A stretch of 19,577 nt of DNA, taken from contig MLAK01001060.1 in the NCBI GenBank assembly GCA_001839685.1, positions 1-19,577 of the forward strand, in the 5' to 3' direction. This stretch comes from Tritrichomonas foetus (lineage: Eukaryota; Parabasalia; Tritrichomonadida; Tritrichomonadidae). Both the position numbers and the translations under genes were made by a program. The notes under the pieces were generated by a model. It was not told the origin of the DNA and did not search any database. It saw only the letters and a list, made by a program, of their open reading frames with translations. Positions 7,001 through 14,019 of this stretch are shown one piece after another. Position 1 is the stretch's first letter. Each line of letters begins with the position of its first letter.

Positions 7001-8889
7001 AAAGGAAGTCGGTAATCAAGTAATGGTATGAAATTTCTTGCATCTTCCATATCAATGTCTGAAGAATTATCTAAATCATCAGTGTGGGATGTATTTTTAT
7101 TAGCTGAAGAAGACGAAAGTTTTTTCTTTTTTTTAACTCGTAATTCAACTGGAATTAGGCGTCCTGACGTAGTAACATATTTGTTTTTCAAATAACCAGG
7201 AAATATTTTCAAAAATGATTTGAAAAGTTTATCTTCAAAATGCATATTACCACTTTCAAGCATATTTGCTTTTTGATTCCATTTAATTGCTTTTTTGAAT
7301 TCGCATTTAGCATCAAGCAAAAATCTAGCATATTCAAAAGCAAATTTAGAATGATTAGGATATTTATCATTCATTTCGTGCCACATATTTTCAGCAATTC
7401 TTTGTTGACTATATAATAATGATCCAATATTTAATGGAATTTCTTCAGGTTTTACGCTGGCTAAAGTCCAAAATTTATTTACTTGTGTAATGCATATATT
7501 TGATTGCTCTCTCACTTTCGCTAAATCGCGTGAAGATTCTTGTGAAATGGTGCTTTGTCTAAAAAGGTGAATTTTTTGAAGTTGATAATAGAAGCACTTT
7601 TGGAAAACTGTTGGATATAAGATTCTATATTTATTTGACAGAAATTGATGTAATACACTAGATTCTGATGGGAAAAATGCAACAAACCATGAAATAAAAA
7701 GAACTAAATCACCATCTGAACAAAATTTATCCATTAAATATATTGATAATGACCAATCTAAAAACAATGGACAATAATAAACTAGTCCTAATTGTAAATA
7801 ATAATAGGCGTTATAATTAGTGATATTAAGGCTATCCAAATATTCTACATTATATTCAGGAGTTTGATGAAGTGATTCAACAATTTTACAACTCTTTTTC
7901 TTTAAAAATAGAAATGATATGATATGAGCAACAATGAATTGGGAAACAGGAACTCCGTAGAATATAAACGAACTGAATTCACCAACAACTCGATAAATAA
8001 AAGAAATAAATGAACAAAGCATCAAAAATATTGGAAATGAATATCCTAAAGCATTCAAAAAATCAGATAAAAACGGTTTTCGATTTAATGCAACCATTGA
8101 AACAAATGCAGCAATGATGTTAATAAAATGGGGAATATATTTGAACCATGATGACAAAATTCGGGAAACAACAATCGTCATAAAAGAACCAGACATTACA
8201 ATTATCATAAAATAAAGCTCTTTCGTTCGCCATAAAAATATAGAAGATTTATATAAAAATGGACTATTTGTTAATGGTAAAATCATTAATTTTAAATGGG
8301 AAACTGTTAATATACCACAAATCATATCTAAAATCGCTAAGAAAGCATTTAAAGGGGTATTGTTTTCTGCAAATTCTGTTATTCCGTTTGCACTTCCTGC
8401 AAGAATTGGAATAATGAAAACACTGTATACAAAACAGTTCCAATATCGTAAAAAATATAATTCCCATTTCCTAAATTCATGAAAATAGTAAAAATCAAAA
8501 TATATGATCAGACTAACAATAAAAGTGAAAGTGACAAAAATATAATAAAAATAGCGAATCGAACTTTTTGCATATGATGAACAAAACCCAAAAAACAGGA
8601 CTTTATTGAATTGCTTGAAGCTCGGACCGCCAACAAAATCTGGTAAAAATACGAAAAATGAGCCAAAAATCAGTTGAAGGGCAATGATTATGCACGATAG
8701 GGACCACAAAAAGCTATTCATTTTGACAGACCGATTTGCCTCCGAAATAAGAGGTAAAAAAATTGAATCATAATATGAGATTGTATTTGACCTTGATTTT
8801 CCAGCTCTATTTGTTATTTCAAGTCTGGATGATGTAAAACTTGATGTTAATGTGCTTTCAAAAGCACTTGATGATTTGTTTCTGATCAT
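4030..8889 (-). CDS. Membrane PAS-domain adenylate cyclase (class III), 1,619 aa
   Basis: It is predicted to make cAMP from ATP at a cell membrane. N-terminal block: about nine or ten hydrophobic segments within residues 55-430. A TPR-like helical stretch follows at about 480-550, of the kind named TmcB/TmcC TPR in protists. Single spans lie near 652, 872, 949 and 1152, with two probable extracellular domains (673-871, 974-1151). A PAS domain (about 1228-1345) and a short charged helical linker lead to the cyclase domain (1385-1555). Metal-binding Asp1390 and Asp1435 are present. Lys1431 and Asp1503 are the adenine-selecting residues, so ATP rather than GTP is expected. Asn1510 is kept, but the transition-state Arg is Lys1514. 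With one catalytic domain it must dimerise. Start: the frame extends to a GTG at 8952 but has no upstream ATG before a stop, so ATG 8889 is chosen; numbering uses it. This family is large in trichomonads and ligands are unknown. Confidence 0.9.
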   Translation of the reverse strand: MIRNKSSSAFESTLTSSFTSSRLEITNRAGKSRSNTISYYDSIFLPLISEANRSVKMNSFLWSLSCIIIALQLIFGSFFVFLPDFVGGPSFKQFNKVLFFGFCSSYAKSSIRYFYYIFVTFTFIVSLIIYFDFYYFHEFRKWELYFLRYWNCFVYSVFIIPILAGSANGITEFAENNTPLNAFLAILDMICGILTVSHLKLMILPLTNSPFLYKSSIFLWRTKELYFMIIVMSGSFMTIVVSRILSSWFKYIPHFINIIAAFVSMVALNRKPFLSDFLNALGYSFPIFLMLCSFISFIYRVVGEFSSFIFYGVPVSQFIVAHIISFLFLKKKSCKIVESLHQTPEYNVEYLDSLNITNYNAYYYLQLGLVYYCPLFLDWSLSIYLMDKFCSDGDLVLFISWFVAFFPSESSVLHQFLSNKYRILYPTVFQKCFYYQLQKIHLFRQSTISQESSRDLAKVREQSNICITQVNKFWTLASVKPEEIPLNIGSLLYSQQRIAENMWHEMNDKYPNHSKFAFEYARFLLDAKCEFKKAIKWNQKANMLESGNMHFEDKLFKSFLKIFPGYLKNKYVTTSGRLIPVELRVKKKKKLSSSSANKNTSHTDDLDNSSDIDMEDARNFIPLLDYRLPFEKSIKQLQMESEQKLYVSSTIRFIVTLIILLVIYLVVSSRFNNEVITFNHIVMLNDLMHNIEVLSHEIAWFYFSAFPELPFDFSKSMSERYFGDSADEFEYFVNISSDIVIQTINLTRICLEKLDTFAQHLYADVKISSNDMLHFNHKFSKELIDTVICTPICPDFVYYIPNATTIDFMLRSYLTLILSITRYNISQRQDFGVNNVFCEIYSHNPIIKKSFSQLLEYFSTLFDSKKNQINEEITTLFLAFTPFAMFVLLMPSTIIMTEGVKQEQKKFNQLLFSIGHDDCLNSSLPLDDSDKNLNKVHVSFKKVKSYNWVYNFITASLTAALIMIQLSISIVYFSTTSNIAIHFIMEAYQRNSLMEMGRAALYHSFYSQIEDSNFSFSNNRQIKILYFNKTTTYEAMHTNYEKYRSVQKIAESGIRKISSIYDVDREISNFRNQMICDDVNFSSYSADFYKCLSFERAIQLYIHHCQTIVHNNIHLNSQIAYEVSHLAITRLAMDYLKLFEIFTNIFQSRNSYFHVILTICFVLSLLCAALGYIIEIVISIQLKREFNCHKTLCLRIDPITFASKPQLTSYVFSSGRKSVMKMKTSAQAVFHTSHSAIFYINRDDIIENVNPASTTVFGYTPEQMLGQKLQFIISKNLNSQMYYYMELMKTGQTSIKYECPGFGVRDDGTTVPLVIALIGFSYNDKRVDFFALIMKDMTEEKKQKDAVEKEKDKAERILLQILPKDIITRIKRGDTDISFTVPSSTVVIIDVDKFSHYSAFLAPTEILESINKIFTTLNKIAALYDTITTIKVLGDKYIAVGGVFNQNIEPKEHAYQVLEFSLLCLNAIEELNIKINANLQVRIGINTGPIIAGVIGKVRPIFDIIGKTINTAEKLQRTDIAGLVQISDSTYNLVASTNFKMEKRGEMQINENETITKYLVYPDETLGTRIDISSIDAFSSNMLLADIIKESSASILKTQADHLISSRKATAVKLLTNPL

Positions 8890-8903
8890 TTTTTCGTTTT
8901 CAT
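8886..8903 (-). promoter_or_regulatory. Five-codon upstream ORF touching the cyclase start
   Basis: ATG at 8903 reads five codons and stops at TGA 8888-8886. That stop shares two bases with the main ATG (8889-8887), forming ATGA. If the mRNA starts upstream of 8903, ribosomes would meet this ORF first and reach the cyclase only by leaky scanning or stop-start reinitiation. Transcript start is not shown by the sequence. Confidence 0.4.
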
Positions 8904-8977
8904 ACAAATAACTATATTCTGAAGTCTCACAATTATTTGACTGAATTTTCACAATTTTTTGACTGAATTTTTTGATT

Positions 8978-8983
8978 TAGTGA
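8978..8983 (-). promoter_or_regulatory. Candidate initiator of the PAS-cyclase gene
   Basis: On the minus strand TCACTA fits the trichomonad initiator, with A(+1) at 8981. It would give a leader of about 92 nt, long for a trichomonad, containing a five-codon upstream ORF (8903-8886) that overlaps the main ATG. Weak evidence on its own. Confidence 0.3.
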
Positions 8984-9190
8984 AATAACCGACTAAAATG
9001 GCGTTTTTGAATGGTATAAAAAACACAAAAAAATTATCGGATAATTAATGCATAGAAAAGTGGAAACACATCTTGGGTTTCTATGAGAATGAGGGACATG
9101 GTCTGTTGCACTTACTTCATGATAGTAGGTGTAATGATGAAGGTATTGATACTTTCTGATTGATGTAAAACCCGCGTAATTTGTATAATT

Positions 9191-9310
9191 ATATTTGGAA
9201 AATATGCATTGAAAGCCAAATAAACTCAGAATTAAAACATCAAATAATTAATCGAACCGATGTCAAAAACTACCAGTGAGTTTGGCATAGATATTTGGAA
9301 AATATGCATT
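9191..9310 (+). repeat. 20-bp direct repeat, copies 100 bp apart
   Basis: ATATTTGGAAAATATGCATT occurs identically at 9191-9210 and 9291-9310. Each copy contains an internal dyad (ATATTT/AAATAT) and ends over the palindrome ATGCAT. The sequence between begins near GCCAAATAAACTC and ends with GAGTTTGGC, a loose inverted pair. Confidence 0.85.
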
Positions 9311-9335
9311 ACTATAGTAGCTACTTACAATACAC

Positions 9336-9494
9336 ATCAGAGTTTTCCGTTTAGAGATGGATAAATTAATTCTCTTTGAAAATAAATATTTTTCTTAAGG
9401 AATATTTTTATGTTAGCGAACTTTTTCTAAATCCAGAATTTATAGATTTTCAGAGATGTCTCAATTTATCCATCATTATTCAGGAAACTCTGAT
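9336..9494. repeat. Imperfect inverted repeat, 34-bp arms
   Basis: The left arm 9336-9369 and the reverse complement of the right arm 9461-9494 match at 27 of 34 positions. Two 10-bp perfect blocks, ATCAGAGTTT and GATGGATAAA, flank a 10-bp diverged centre. The loop is about 91 nt. The two perfect blocks make chance unlikely. It could be a decayed inverted-repeat element, a folded non-coding RNA, or a protein-binding dyad; nothing here decides among them. Confidence 0.7.
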
Positions 9495-9580
9495 ACACAT
9501 TATTAAGCATTTTTAAAATGCCACTTTTTAACCAAGATTGGAAGTTTTTTTTCGAATCAACTGTCGACATTTTAAGGTTG

Positions 9581-9663
9581 TATTGCTTATAATGGTGTTA
9601 TGGTGGAATTCTATGTATTGCTTATTATGGTGTTAATTTGTTGATAACTTCATAGAATTCCAC
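9581..9663. repeat. Tandem duplication with a perfect 13-bp inverted repeat
   Basis: TATTGCTTATAATGGTGTTA (9581-9600) recurs with one mismatch at 9616-9635, a 35-bp period. GTGGAATTCTATG (9603-9615) is perfectly complementary to 9651-9663 across a 35-nt loop that contains the second copy of the direct repeat. A further small hairpin (7-bp stem, TAAG loop) follows at 9674-9691. Confidence 0.85.
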
Positions 9664-10504
9664 AATAAGAACCAACTTTTTAAGAAAAGTTCTGAGTATT
9701 GTCACGAAAAAAGTTCATTATTTTCATGGTCAAATTGCATGTTTTCACGTAAATTAATGGCTGTGAATAGCTGCATTCGATTGTAAATTCAAATAACTCT
9801 CCAGTTTCACAGCCTTCTTTTTCACATAAATTTTACATTGATATTGGAATTATTTCATAAATTCGTTTTTTCATGAACAATTGCATTATTAAGGCCGGAT
9901 ATTGATGAGATTTCTAAAAATAGTGACGAAACAGATTTAATGATATCATACTAAGAGAACAGTAGCTTGAGTAATGATAATATTTTTCTATAACAACTAA
10001 ATTCAAATTTTATTCTCAGATTTTCATGTGTTTCCATATAAAACTGACCAAGTAACTTTTAAAAAGGAGAATATTGATTTCCCTTTGGTATATTTCAAAC
10101 CCAAATATTTTAATGTGAAAAAAAATTATGCAGTTATACTTTGAAATACTAGTCTATCAATATGTTATGTTTGACCTTAAACCAGAAATCAATAGGTCTT
10201 ACTGACTGTTCAACATCTAATCGCCTTTTAACCAAATTGGATAAAATTGACTAATTATATGATTTATACCTATTTAACCATATATATCCCAAATAAATGA
10301 ATTCTTTCGATGGTAAAAACTTCCCACTGCTTCATCTACATTATAAGTTATGTCAATTGGGAGAAGAAAATCTATATTTATTATCATACTTTGAAACGCT
10401 TTACAAGCATCGAAAGAACTCTAAAATAATTTTTTTCTTGAGAAGAGCATTGTGAGTACAAAAATTTAGATCAAAGCTAAAATGAAAAAGTATATTCATC
10501 TTGA

Positions 10505-12463
10505 TTACATCATGATTATAATGTTTGATGATGATGATGATGATTTCGATTGAAGATATTTCTTCTTGTCCAATGTTGTTTCAAACTCTACTGCCACCTT
10601 TGATGGCATCTGTTGTACAACAGATGTCCTTATTTGCATTAACCTCATCCTTTTTGGCTGTTCCATCAAAGGATTACCTGTTGCATCCAAAATCATTTCA
10701 TCCTGAAACTCTTCATCTTCAACTTCATCATTCGATTCGGTATCATTATTATCAAACTCACATGCAAGAAATTGTTGGGCCGATTTCACATTCGTTTGGA
10801 GACTGGCAGCAATCACTGTGATTCCACAACAATAATCTGCAGCTGAAATATATGAGCCATCAGGCGCCCAAGTGATACAAGTTGGACTTTGACAAAGCTC
10901 GATAGTTGCAAGTTCCTTTTGAAGTGTGATGTCCCAAATTGAACATGTTCCTTCAACGCAGGCAACAAAAGCAATTAAAGGTTTTGTTGGATGAAGTTCC
11001 AATGCTGAACAATGTGAAAGAAGATATTTGTGCTCAATTTTGTGCATTAACCGAAAGTTTCCAGCTTTTTTTATATGAGCATCTTGTCTATCATTTTGTG
11101 AATTTTCTTCTTGAGAATCTTCATGGGAATCAGGTTGAGTATATGTATTGGTTTTGGTGGGTGACTGCCAAGCGTAAAGTGCATTTCGTGTTAGGACGAT
11201 AATGAGGGATTCATCACAGTTCCATCGAGCATCAACAAGATTGGCTGTGGTTAAATTGAGCGTCACTTTTTGATTCAAAAGTTTGGAAACATCATTCGCC
11301 ATTTGACTCCACTCTTCATCATTATAGCCTTTCACATCGAAAGAATCTAATTCATCATCAAATCGATAACCAAACTCAATATTTAAATTCACACTATTTC
11401 CATTATTTAGATTCATATTATTGTTGTTTATGGTTGTAGCTGTAAGGCTGTTGTTGGATATATGGGGTTTTGTTGAGTCCAAGTTTGTTTTGAGAAGAGT
11501 GAGCGAGTCTGTGTTGGATTCAACACATATTAGACTGTATGGTGGCCTTTTGTTGATTGTGATGGAACTAATGTCATCTGCAGGTGATTCATAAACCAAT
11601 TCCCCTTTCATTTTAGATAATGAGAAAATGTAAATTTTAAGATCACCACCTACAAACACCAAGAAAGATCCACCAGGAGTGAATTCTAACCACCAGGTAC
11701 TAGTAGTCTTAACTTGGAAGCAACAGAAGCAGTTCTTGTTATCAAGTAATTCATTAAATTTCCAAATGTAAATTTTTGCGGACTTGGTAGAAATTGCCAC
11801 AAATTTACCACATGAAGAAAATTTGAATGCGTTTATTCCTTCACCGAGATTGTCGATTTTTCGTTTCACAAGCCCCGTTCGAATAGAGACTGTTACAAAA
11901 ACACCTTTGTCGTCACTGAAACAAAAGTAGCTGTTAGATGGATGCACCAAAATTTCTGTGATGCCACCTTTGGACAAAGTATAGGATTGAAGGAGATTCA
12001 TATCAGGCATTTGCCAAACTTTGACTTTTCCATCGTCTGAACCTGAAATGAGAATTTGCGAAGTTTTGTCGATTGCAAGACAGTATGGAACGAAAAAATG
12101 GCCAACCATGCGAATAATAGGTCTGAATAGTGATAGATCGCTTTTATTGGGGAGAGTTTGTCGATAAATTGGACGAAGAAGACTAATGTTGTTAGAGTTC
12201 CACGATGAAGCATTAAATCGTTCAACTGGCGGCAATTTCAAAAGGTTGATCAGATGGTTGACAGGAATGCTTGGATAAAGTGATTGATCGAGCTGGTTAT
12301 AATTAGGTGCATTACAGAAGATCGAGGATGGAAACATTTTTGACTTTTCGCATTCGTCAATAAATCTCGATGCAAGCTCTGGGAATTTACTTTTCAAGAA
12401 CTTTGCGATAAGGAAGCAAAGTTCCTTTTCTTGTCTGTGGTCGTTATCACATTCTCCAGACAT
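10505..12463 (-). CDS. BRWD/PHIP-like WD40 repeat protein without bromodomains
   Basis: The 652-residue protein matches the N-terminal half of the BRWD/PHIP family. A LisH-like helical start (ELCFLIAKFL, residues 14-23) is followed by a proline-containing linker and then WD repeats beginning with MVGHFFVPYCLAID and SGSDDGKVKVW (119-150). More repeats run to about 335 and resume at about 410-565 (AALELHPTKPLIAF, CSIWD). An Asn-rich insertion lies at about 337-362, and an acidic segment near 580-600 (EVEDEEFQDEM) precedes a basic end and a six-Ser run. BRWD proteins are large chromatin or ubiquitin-ligase adaptors with tandem bromodomains; here the gene stops (TAA at 10507-10505) before any bromodomain. 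A scaffold or adaptor role, probably nuclear, is inferred. ATG 12463 is the first in-frame Met, but two out-of-frame ATGs sit 20-23 nt upstream. Another WD40 family cannot be ruled out. Confidence 0.75.
   Translation of the reverse strand: MSGECDNDHRQEKELCFLIAKFLKSKFPELASRFIDECEKSKMFPSSIFCNAPNYNQLDQSLYPSIPVNHLINLLKLPPVERFNASSWNSNNISLLRPIYRQTLPNKSDLSLFRPIIRMVGHFFVPYCLAIDKTSQILISGSDDGKVKVWQMPDMNLLQSYTLSKGGITEILVHPSNSYFCFSDDKGVFVTVSIRTGLVKRKIDNLGEGINAFKFSSCGKFVAISTKSAKIYIWKFNELLDNKNCFCCFQVKTTSTWWLEFTPGGSFLVFVGGDLKIYIFSLSKMKGELVYESPADDISSITINKRPPYSLICVESNTDSLTLLKTNLDSTKPHISNNSLTATTINNNNMNLNNGNSVNLNIEFGYRFDDELDSFDVKGYNDEEWSQMANDVSKLLNQKVTLNLTTANLVDARWNCDESLIIVLTRNALYAWQSPTKTNTYTQPDSHEDSQEENSQNDRQDAHIKKAGNFRLMHKIEHKYLLSHCSALELHPTKPLIAFVACVEGTCSIWDITLQKELATIELCQSPTCITWAPDGSYISAADYCCGITVIAASLQTNVKSAQQFLACEFDNNDTESNDEVEDEEFQDEMILDATGNPLMEQPKRMRLMQIRTSVVQQMPSKVAVEFETTLDKKKYLQSKSSSSSSNIIIMM
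10527..10544. repeat. (GAT)6 microsatellite coding for a Ser run
   Basis: Six perfect GAT units near the 3' end of the WD40 gene. On the coding (minus) strand they give TCA codons, forming the serine run at about residues 640-646. Length changes would stay in frame. Confidence 0.9.
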
Positions 12464-12504
12464 TGACTATAAAATATAATCATCATTTTGATGCTTCCTT
12501 CTTT

Positions 12505-12509
12505 AATGA
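12505..12509 (-). promoter_or_regulatory. Candidate initiator of the WD40 gene
   Basis: On the minus strand TCATT (A+1 at 12507) fits the initiator pattern and would give a 44-nt leader. That leader contains ATGs at 12486 and 12483, both out of frame with the main ATG at 12463. Confidence 0.3.
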
Positions 12510-12606
12510 AATGCTATGTGAAAAATTACATCAAAAATTCGAATTGTGATATGAAATGAAATTTATATAGTGAGATTTATTGATAACATTACAATTAGTG
12601 AGTACA

Positions 12607-13716
12607 TTAAAAATATGTTGGAAGTGGGAAAGCGGTTTGAGTTTGTCGTGTTTCTTTAGTTTCATTTGAATAAACAGGAAGTTTCTTGCTCAATTCAGCC
12701 AGCTTTTTGCGCAGCTTGTTGATTTTATTTTCATTTTCTTGGATTTGATTTTGATAATAATCTTCCTGTTTATCAAATTTTACTCTTATTTCTGTCATTT
12801 TGAGGGATGAATCCTGCTCTGCTTCCGAAACTTGAGTTGATAATTTTAATATCTGTTGCTTAGCCTCGAATATTTCTTGTTTCAAACTATCTGTGTTGTA
12901 TTGATTCACTATCGAGTCCATGATATCTTTTTGTTTTTTCTTTTCTTGTTCAATTAATGTTTCTAATGCAGCACAGTCACTTGGCTTATAATCTAATTTG
13001 GTAGTTTTCCCTAATTCACTTTCATAATATGCAATTTTATCATCAACCGCAAAAAGTGTTTTTGAAGCTTCTGTTGAATTTTTGAATTTTAATGAAAGTG
13101 ATTGAATTTCTTGAGAAAAATCAGGAATTACAATACTTTTTGTTTGTTTCTGTAAAGTTTGATTTTCTTCTTGGAAACGATAATACTTATTTTTATTTTG
13201 ACTGATTGCTTTTGTCAATTGTTGCAATTTGGTGTTTAATGTTGAAATTTTTAGATTTAGCGAATTTAACAAAGAATTAATCGAATCAAACTTTTTGATT
13301 ATTTCTATAAATTTCACTTTATGAACTTGCATTCGAGTTTTCAAAAAGTTTGGAGCACTTTGAAGAATTAATGAAATATTCGTTTGCTTTTCGTATGACT
13401 GATGTGCCTGTTCAATTTTTTTTCTAATTTCTTCTTCTTGCTGCTTAGCATTTTGGATTGCTTCCATTATTTGATGTTTGCTTTTAATTATTTCTTGCTC
13501 AATTTTACTTATTTCTTCAAAAGTTTGCTGTAATTTATGTGATTCTTTGTTTATTTCCGATATTTCGTGATTTTTTGTGAATTTGTGGAATTTCAACTGA
13601 GTTAATTGCGAATAACAAAAATTACGCCATTTCGTAAGATCGTCTGTTGTTTCATCTTCTAATAATGCTTGAATACTTAATAATGATCGACGTATTTTTG
13701 GCTGATTTCCTTTCAT
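12607..13716 (-). CDS. Coiled-coil protein of unknown function (369 aa)
   Basis: I do not recognise this protein. After a short basic start (MKGNQPKIRRSLL) and one tryptophan (TKWRNFCYSQL, about residue 30), almost the whole chain is predicted coiled coil, rich in Gln, Lys and Glu with heptad-like Leu/Ile spacing. A break occurs near 118-130 (QSAPNFLKTRM) and another near 200 (IVIPDFSQEI), giving about three helical rods. The tail (about 345-369) is Thr/Pro-rich and probably unstructured. No membrane span, signal peptide or enzymatic motif is visible. Similar proteins serve the cytoskeleton, centrosome or kinetochore, but nothing here selects one. ATG 13716 is the first Met; a TCATT initiator-like motif (A+1 at 13775) would give a 59-nt leader. 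It is divergent from the acyltransferase across 303 bp. Confidence 0.85.
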   Translation of the reverse strand: MKGNQPKIRRSLLSIQALLEDETTDDLTKWRNFCYSQLTQLKFHKFTKNHEISEINKESHKLQQTFEEISKIEQEIIKSKHQIMEAIQNAKQQEEEIRKKIEQAHQSYEKQTNISLILQSAPNFLKTRMQVHKVKFIEIIKKFDSINSLLNSLNLKISTLNTKLQQLTKAISQNKNKYYRFQEENQTLQKQTKSIVIPDFSQEIQSLSLKFKNSTEASKTLFAVDDKIAYYESELGKTTKLDYKPSDCAALETLIEQEKKKQKDIMDSIVNQYNTDSLKQEIFEAKQQILKLSTQVSEAEQDSSLKMTEIRVKFDKQEDYYQNQIQENENKINKLRKKLAELSKKLPVYSNETKETRQTQTAFPLPTYF

Positions 13717-14019
13717 TGCTGCGAAATTAACTTTTGAAAATTGGGAGTATTAGTTGACGTTTATTAATTAAAAATGACCTTGTATGATTGCGATCAATTT
13801 ATTTCTGAGATATTTATTTCGATGTTTTTTCAAAAGGAATGAAAATCTTTTTCAATTGTAATTTTCAATTTCTTTGAAAGCATTTGAATTTTGGTAACTT
13901 ATGTATTCAATACTTCAGAAAATTCTAGATATCGAAAGTAATTTAACCTTATTCAAAGGTCAAAATCATATCATTATATCAACAAAATGTAACCATATTT
14001 CTTTCAACAGTTCATTTTT
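13717..14019. other. Divergent promoter region
   Basis: Shared upstream region of the coiled-coil gene (-) and the acyltransferase gene (+). Candidate initiators lie at 13773-13777 (-) and 14012-14017 (+). A long plus-strand frame starting at 13901 overlaps the acyltransferase start in another frame and is unlikely to be real. Confidence 0.55.
14012..14017 (+). promoter_or_regulatory. Initiator of the acyltransferase gene
   Basis: TCATTT fits the trichomonad initiator exactly, with A(+1) at 14014 only six nt before ATG 14020. This supports the chosen start codon. Confidence 0.6.

Larger units (their letters stand above)
8990..10504. other. Large gene-free spacer (about 1.5 kb) with repeats and hairpins
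   Basis: No frame of 60 codons or more and no family I recognise. It separates the cyclase promoter from the 3' end of the WD40 gene and is by far the longest spacer in the window. It contains a 20-bp direct repeat, a long imperfect inverted repeat, a tandem duplication with a perfect inverted repeat, and a small hairpin, all within 9191-9691. The rest (9700-10504) shows nothing that I can support. Confidence 0.6.

Noticed and set aside
8890..8952. GTG 8952 as the start of the cyclase (21 more residues)
   Set aside because: Eukaryotic genes start at ATG almost without exception, and the extra residues add no domain. ATG 8889 is used.
9130..9165. C/D-box snoRNA, because ATGATGA and CTGA occur close together
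   Set aside because: The boxes are only about 17 nt apart, no second pair is placed correctly and no terminal stem is seen.
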